Below, piece by piece: positions 58,686 to 64,000 of a DNA stretch of 64,000 nucleotides. The notes beneath the pieces were generated by a model. The model saw only the letters and a program-made list of their open reading frames with translations. It had not been told where the DNA came from and made no database searches. Position 1 is the stretch's first letter. Each line of letters begins with the position of its first letter. This stretch comes from Apiotrichum sp. Y4204 (taxonomy: Eukaryota > Basidiomycota > Tremellomycetes > Trichosporonales > Trichosporonaceae), in NCBI GenBank assembly GCA_025531455.1, contig JAMYHL010000084.1, positions 62,001 to 126,000 on the forward strand, in the 5' to 3' direction. The position numbers were made by a program, and so were the translations under genes.

Positions 58686-60569
58686 TGCTGTGCAGCGTCG
58701 GGGATGGTGGTGTAGTGGGATGCCCTCGCTCCAAACCGCTCTCATGCTCTATCACCCGATCTTCGGGCGCGGGATTCGCCTGCCGCGAATGGGCCGAGTT
58801 GCCGAGCGTCGCGAGCGGCGGCCAAGCGTCACGTAACGGGCACTCCACTGCGCGATCGTGAGCTCGTGAGAGTGGGCAAAGTGGAGCTCGGAGAAGTAAG
58901 CTGCAAGATGTAAGACACAGATCGATGTCTGGATCGAGTAGAATTTGATGCGGACGTACGGACCCGACAGGTTTGTGGGTTCGTCGGGTCCCACCCCGAA
59001 GGCCGCAAGCCTCAAGCTGCAAACCGCAAGTGACAGTGGGGCTGCCGCAGAGTGGGATCCAGTCTCACGATCACATGCCGCGAGCAGCGAGGTGGCGCAG
59101 CGGGTACGTACAAGGCATGTCATGCATGCATGCCACCCGTCGGAACTTGCAGACATGTACGTACAAAGTAGCACAACACTCTGTCTTGCTCTGGTGGATC
59201 TGAGATCCAGGTCTCCAGTGCTGGGGGACCCAGGTACGGGGCAAACCAACCTTGGCAGCGGGTGAACAAATGAACAACATGATGACAACAAAGAGCCGGG
59301 CTCACGATTGACCATGCACCACACGACTGAGGCCCAACACGGCCACACGGCCTCCGGCAGTTCATTGCACGTGTGACTGAATGACTGTGCGCAGCATGCA
59401 GCATGGCCAGCGTGGGCGACGGGCCGCGCGCATAGCATGCATAGTAGTATGCGCTGGCTGGCGCCCTCTTTGTGCCCTGCGAATGTCTCACCAGCAAGTT
59501 CACAGCGCTCACAGCTGGCGACGACTGCCGTTTCTGGGCGCCGCACACCTCGTCCGCACGCCGCTTGGCCTCTCGGCGGGTTTCCTGCCGCGGCTGCCGA
59601 TTCTTCGGCTGTTCTTTGCATTCCATTCTCCGCGGTGCCACAGGGCAGCAAGCTCACGGCATGCATAGCGCGCCGTCATACTCTCTCCTGCGATTGTCAT
59701 TCTATTCAGTCCAGTAGCGATCACAGAGCCGAGGTCGGGAACGACGCCGGTGGCCGCTGGCCGCTGGCAGGCACTCCGGCAGGCACTCCGGCAAAGCCAC
59801 ACCGCCTCGAGGGTCCTCTGGTGTCTGACAGTGAGTCATCAGCCATTTTTGCTTGTTCATTTTTGCTTGTCATTCCCCTCATCCCCCCTCCTCCTCCTCC
59901 TCCTCCGCACCTCCACCCCGCATTCCCATTCCGCTCCGCGCGCCAAGAATATCTGTCTGCTGACTACTTGTGTCTACTTTTGATCCGTCTGACTGGCTTC
60001 GGAAGACCCGCTGGGCAGCTGACGCCGATCGAAGAAGCAAGAACAGCGGAAGCTCTCGGGCAAACCTTGCATCTGCTGTTGTGGGACCTGTTTGTACGTT
60101 TGTGGCTGCTTCTAGCCGCGCGAGTTGGCCAACTGTATCTCTGATTCCCTGGCTCCTGGGGTCTTTGCTCTGTTGTGCTCCACACGAGTCGACGGGGTTT
60201 CTGCCCTGTGTCACGGATCACGAGCATGTCCCCCGCCCTGTCCATTGTGGGCTGGCGTCTGCGTCGGCCCGTAACACTTCACCGACAACTTCACCGACTG
60301 GGGGCCATCATTGTGCAACCGCGCAGCAGGCAGCGGGAACATCAACGATTGTCATGTTATTTTGGCACCCGCGATCCGAGCGCGGAGTTCTCAGAATGCG
60401 TCGCTCCTCGGTGGAATGCAAAGGAGTGCCCGAGGTGGTCAAAAGGTATAAAGGCTCGAGTGGCGGGTACCTTGTTCAACCACCCAGCTCCAAACGAACA
60501 TTGAACCCGACCGACCTTTCATAGCTAATCTCCTGGCCCTCAACTAATCTCCAACTACAGCAACCAAAC
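58686..60569. other. 1.9-kb intergenic region
   Basis: Divergent promoters for the F-box-like gene and the lectin-fold gene. No gene supported. The long minus frame at 58752-59666 has no domain and an unlikely composition. A TATAAA-like element is at about 60444, 125 nt before the lectin gene's ATG, which fits a strong secreted-protein promoter. Confidence 0.5.
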
Positions 60570-61433
60570 ATGCTCGCTACCACCCTCGCTCTCGTCCTCG
60601 CGACCCTCGCCGCCGCCCAGAACCCCTGCCAGCCCTCGTCCTCGTCCTCGGCGCCCCCCACCACCTCGAGCCCCCCGCCCCCGCCCGCCGGCATCGCGCT
60701 CCACCCCAACGGTGACGCCACCAAGTGCCTCGACGTCCGCGGCGCCAACTTTGCCAACGGCACCCCCGTTCAGATGTGAGCTTTTTCAAAGTTTTACCTG
60801 GGGATCGCACTGACAACAGCTACGACTGCAACGGCACGGGCGCCCAGAAGTGGGTCCTCAAGAAGGGCGCTGGACACGTCCAAGTTGCTGGCACCAACTT
60901 CTGCCTTGACGCCGGCCTTAGTGAGTACATTGTGGATGGGGACATAATCAGGTGACGGATGCCGTCTATCGTGATCGTCCAATCTCATGTGGTGTGGCTC
61001 TGCCTAAGTCCCTACTAACAACAGACCCCGCCAACGGTGTCGGCATGAAGATCTGGCAGTGTAAGCTAACCTCGTACCTCCGACGCTGACAGGCAGGCTA
61101 CGACAACGTTCCTCAGCAGAACTGGTACTGGACCGGCGACGACCGTGTCGCTCTTACCGTGAGTACTTATGCAGGACAGAGCTGACTCCAGAACCAAGGT
61201 GCGCCCTTACGGGAATCCTAGCCGACCATGCATCACCTCCGTTTACTGACAGCAGGCTTCTGCCTCGACCTTCCCAACGGCTCGAAGACCAACGGCAACC
61301 AGGTGCAGATCTGGCAATGCGTGAGTCTCCTCTCTGCACCACCTCGCTGACAACCCCACAGGCGACCGGCAACAACAACCAGGTCTGGTCTACCGTCTCG
61401 AACGCGCGCCGCAGCCGCATCTTCCGCGAGTAA
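60570..61433 (+). CDS. secreted ricin-B-type beta-trefoil (lectin-fold) protein
   Basis: A small secreted carbohydrate-binding protein consisting of a signal peptide, a Ser/Pro linker and one R-type lectin domain. No catalytic or toxic chain is present. Seven exons (60570-60775, 60820-60920, 61025-61060, 61097-61158, 61192-61198, 61256-61320, 61362-61433) give 182 aa. Residues 1-16 (MLATTLALVLATLAAA) are the signal. The linker is SSSSSAPPTTSSPPPPP. The trefoil repeats show KCLDVRGANFANGTPVQIYD, TGAQKWVL, FCLDAGL, QNWYW, FCLDLPNGSKTNGNQVQIWQ and NNQVW, which are the Q-x-W-type repeats of the family. Exon 5 is only 7 nt. Likely role is binding glycans in the wall or in the environment. Confidence 0.9.
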
Positions 61434-61980
61434 GCCGCGAAGCCGCAAGGCGCTACGCGTGCACCGGAAGACCCATGGACAATTCAATCTGGGCACTGTT
61501 CCTTGCTCATGGACACTGCAGTGCTCAATGAACACTTCCTATATAGTAATTGAGAAACGTCTATACTCTGAACGTATCAACGAATCTATATTATCATGAA
61601 TCTTCATTCGTTATATGTTTCTTGTCGGGCAGGCAGCCATCACAAGCTCCTGTTACTTGACTCTCTCGCTCCCCCACGTTGCTTCAACCTTTTCAACGTA
61701 CGGTCAAAGGTCCTCAAACGTCCTGCAGGATGCATCAATGCCTCCTGCCTGCATCCTGGCATTCCTGTTCCGTTCCGGAACCCATGCGCGCCTGACGTCA
61801 GGAGAAATCCTGTGGGGCACCAGAGTTTCGGGGATCAGGCGCGCCCTGGAGGATCAGCTTTTGATCAGCGCCTGATCAGCGCGCATTCCCCAGGAAGGAA
61901 TCTCCGCGACTCAACAATCAGCCCCGATCGACACCTCTCTCTCTCTCTCTAGAACTCATTCCCCTCCCCTCTTTATTCCC
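61434..61980. promoter_or_regulatory. promoter of the second F-box-like gene
   Basis: Contains a GATC group (61833-61929): GGGGATCAGGCGCGCC, GGATCAGC, TTGATCAGCGCCTGATCAGC and CCGATCGA. TGATCAGCGC is repeated in it. A CTCTCTCTCT run (about 61935-61950) follows in the leader. No gene seen. Confidence 0.55.
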
Positions 61981-63222
61981 ATGCTCAATCCGCTTGACCA
62001 CAACTCGTTTCCGCACATCGCCGACTTGGTCGTCACTTATGCAGATTTATCCGTCAAGATTGCGTTTCGCGCAACGGCGCGCGAGTTCCGGGACAAGGTC
62101 GACCGCCTGATCTTCCAGCATGTCGCCATCTCGCCCGTCATGATGCCCACGACGTCGAGGGTGTCTCAACACCCGAACTCAGAGAACCCCAGTCCAGAGA
62201 CTTCGGTGCCGCACGAGCAAGCTGTCGAGATGCGCGAGCCCGAATTTCCCCTCTTCCGCAGACTGCCATTTCTCCCATGGTACTCAAACTGGGCCGAAGA
62301 CGATCTCATCCCGCGCGCAGAGATAACCCTTGAGAGAAGTCTCGGCGCACGTGAGAACCTAGGCGCAAGGCTCGCAAGCAGGTATCGCCAGCTGGACCAT
62401 GTGCGCGTGGTTGACTACTATCCGTTCCGCGACCATCCGGCTGTGGACCAGCTTCCGCAACTTCTCCTCAATGTCGAGGTGCTCCGTCGCCGACTCCCGC
62501 TGCCCACTTGGATCAAGGCCGCGACCGTCGTCGACTACCTCAACATCACGTCCTCCATTTGCCACCGCACGGGTCACGTTCCGTATGCTTTTGTCAGAGC
62601 ACCGGAGGACTGTAAACGCTATGTCCTGCACATCTCGTATGACCCGTCCCATCCGTATCTCGGCATGGCAGCCCCGTCAATCTCATTCGGAGCGCCACCC
62701 TCCCCCACGCCCCAAGTCGTCATCGTGCTCACGGCGCAGAGCGTCGCGCCTGTCGAGGGATGTCCGGTCCGGCCAGTAAACGACGGCACCATTCAGCCGC
62801 TTGGCTTCATCGCCACATTCCTCCCGGGTATAAATTCTGTCCTGCATCGCCTGAAGGACAAGGCGACGATTGAGCTTGTGGGCGTCGAGCGCTTTCCGCC
62901 AGGATACCTCGGACTCGATTCGTCTCTTCAGGGTGCTGCGCTGATTGAGGAAGTGCGCACACGCATGTTCGCCCAGATCCGCGAGTACGACTGGTGCCCG
63001 CGTGAGCTGCAGCTGGCGGAGAGAATTACCTTCACCACACTCGAAGAGTGGCGCGTGCGTACGCCCGCACTCGAGGCCGTCCCGGCCCTCGCACTGCCGG
63101 ACATCAACGAGGACGCGCAGGACGCCGAGTGGTGGTCCATGGACGCTGCACTCGGCGACTTTGGCCCCACACCGGCTCTCACCGACTCGCCCCACGGCTC
63201 GCCGCCCCTGCATGGCTTCTGA
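61981..63222 (+). CDS. F-box-like protein (lineage-expanded family)
   Basis: An intronless 413-aa protein. It begins MLNPLDHNSFPHIADLVVTY with AFRATAREFRDKVDRLIFQH, the same F-box-like N-terminal pattern as the gene at 57858. A Pro/Ser-containing linker follows, then a long domain with LDHVRVVDYYPFRDHP, ATVVDYLNITSSICHR and NSVLHRLKDKATIELVGVER. The end is acidic and Pro-rich. The repeated statements about distance and order (VRVVDYY, TIELVG) resemble leucine-rich or repeat-like folds, but I cannot assign one. A role in ubiquitin-ligase targeting is inference from the N-terminal domain. Confidence 0.75.
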   Translation: MLNPLDHNSFPHIADLVVTYADLSVKIAFRATAREFRDKVDRLIFQHVAISPVMMPTTSRVSQHPNSENPSPETSVPHEQAVEMREPEFPLFRRLPFLPWYSNWAEDDLIPRAEITLERSLGARENLGARLASRYRQLDHVRVVDYYPFRDHPAVDQLPQLLLNVEVLRRRLPLPTWIKAATVVDYLNITSSICHRTGHVPYAFVRAPEDCKRYVLHISYDPSHPYLGMAAPSISFGAPPSPTPQVVIVLTAQSVAPVEGCPVRPVNDGTIQPLGFIATFLPGINSVLHRLKDKATIELVGVERFPPGYLGLDSSLQGAALIEEVRTRMFAQIREYDWCPRELQLAERITFTTLEEWRVRTPALEAVPALALPDINEDAQDAEWWSMDAALGDFGPTPALTDSPHGSPPLHGF

Positions 63223-63664
63223 GAGGTAATCGAGGTAATCAATGCTAGGAATTCCGATATACAATATGTGCAACGCCTGTTGTGGCTGCCGTTGGTATTT
63301 CTGTAAGTGTTTGAACTTTCTTGTGGCGATCCGTCTACGCGTTTGCCTCCCAATACATTGTTTCCATTCACATTCATCACATTCACTTGGGGCTACAGGA
63401 TAACTCGGGATTTTTTTTGACAGAGTGCCGCCTTCAGCTTAGCTACAATCCTTTCTTTCCTGGATACTGACACGCGACGAGTGGAACGATTGCGGAAGTG
63501 TCGCAGCTACCAATGAGTGATTCGTGTAGCAGATCTTCCAACCATTCACCACCGCCAGGTCCTTCGCGTTCTTGGTGGGCTTCACTAACGTTCTTTTGTT
63601 TTGCCTTCTTCTTTGGATTTTCTTTTCTGATACCTGGGATTCCGACTGTACCACATCTGGCTTC
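63223..63664. other. intergenic, convergent 3' ends
   Basis: 3' flanks of the F-box-like gene and the carboxylesterase gene. No coding signal. Confidence 0.5.
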
Positions 63665-64000
63665 TCAGTAGTGGAAGGCGGCGACAATGTCCGGCTCATC
63701 AAAGAGCGCCATCTCCTTCGCGCGATAGTCGTCCTGGATGAGAGTCGTGTTGCCGGGGCTGAACTGCATCGAGTTCTTCGCCCCGGGAAAGCCGTACGAG
63801 TCCCAGTGAGGGAGTTTCGACTTCGCGCCTCCAGGCTGACCGTTCGGGTCAAGGTAGTACGCAAAGTTGATCCTGCGTGTCAGATGATTATTGGAAGACG
63901 GCACGCACCAGTAGTCCATCATTTTCTCGCTGAGATCCACGCTCTGCTGGGAGTAATCTTCGCGCGTGGCGAGACCAAACATGTACGGGAGCTCTTGGCT
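63665..64000 (-). CDS. carboxylesterase/lipase type B, C-terminal part (runs off the window)
   Basis: The 3' end of a type-B carboxylesterase gene (alpha/beta-hydrolase). The window begins inside it on the far side. The visible reading starts SQELPYMFGLATREDYSQQS, which matches the helix after the active-site His region. A short intron (about 63909-63873, GTGCGT to CTGACACGCAG) joins MMDYW to INFAYYLDPNG. The end reads LPHWDSYGFPGAKNSMQFSP and TLIQDDYRAKEMALFDEPD, the family's typical WP-x-YD and final helix region, to TGA at 63667-63665. Catalytic Ser, Glu and His lie outside the window. Secretion cannot be judged. Confidence 0.85.
   Translation of the reverse strand, partial: SQELPYMFGLATREDYSQQSVDLSEKMMDYWCVPSSNNHLTRRINFAYYLDPNGQPGGAKSKLPHWDSYGFPGAKNSMQFSPGNTTLIQDDYRAKEMALFDEPDIVAAFHY

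Noticed and set aside
59088..59120. GTGGCGCAGCGGGTACG resembling a tRNA A box
   Set aside because: No B box (GGTTCGANTCC) follows within 60 nt.
58752..59666. 304-codon minus-strand open frame
   Set aside because: Residues look like random translation (many Cys, His and Ser without pattern), and it would overlap the F-box-like promoter.
60570..61433. Ricin-B domain as sign of a toxin gene
   Set aside because: Only the glycan-binding trefoil fold is present, with no catalytic chain. Such single-domain lectin-fold proteins are common secreted fungal proteins.

Overview
The window looks like nuclear DNA of a GC-rich basidiomycete yeast. It is probably Tremellomycetes, order Trichosporonales (Trichosporon, Cutaneotrichosporon, Vanrija or Apiotrichum type). 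The reasons are eukaryotic gene structure with many tiny introns (about 31-60 nt, ending in CTGAY close to the AG), strong G/C third-position bias, CT-rich promoters, a ubiquitin-S31 ribosomal fusion gene, and a 350-aa salicylate-decarboxylase-type enzyme like that known from Trichosporon. No rRNA, tRNA, CRISPR or intact transposon was seen. All gene models were spliced by eye.

Layout. 1-12.4 kb holds housekeeping genes: a single-pass PPxY membrane protein, an unknown protein, a BZW/eIF5-mimic protein, a triple-KH RNA-binding protein, the ubiquitin-RPS31 fusion gene and a membrane-anchored OTU protease. 12.4-15.6 kb is gene-poor. It carries a 17-nt minisatellite and three extra fragments of the last RPS31 exon, one of them an open frame differing from the real exon only at silent sites. 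15.6-25.9 kb is a compact same-strand cluster: a Zn2Cys6 regulator, a salicylate-hydroxylase-type flavoprotein, a salicylate/gamma-resorcylate-type decarboxylase and an ACS-family transporter. This is best read as an aromatic-acid uptake and degradation cluster.

28-46.9 kb holds a long Ser/Pro-rich coiled-coil protein, a Baeyer-Villiger monooxygenase, a small secreted protein, an OPT peptide transporter, an SDR dehydrogenase, a secreted unknown protein and a long acidic low-complexity protein. 47.5-56.9 kb is transport-rich: an MCT-like porter, a quinone-oxidoreductase-type MDR enzyme, a DHA1 drug/polyamine-type porter and a second ACS porter. 57.8-64 kb has two F-box-like proteins of one family flanking a secreted ricin-B-type lectin-fold protein, and the 3' end of a carboxylesterase that runs off the window.

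Together the genes suggest a saprotrophic yeast with strong capacity for taking up and oxidising aromatic and other organic acids. The most unusual items are the silent-site-only RPS31 exon copy, the clusters of GATC tetranucleotides in several promoters, and the very small introns and micro-exons.
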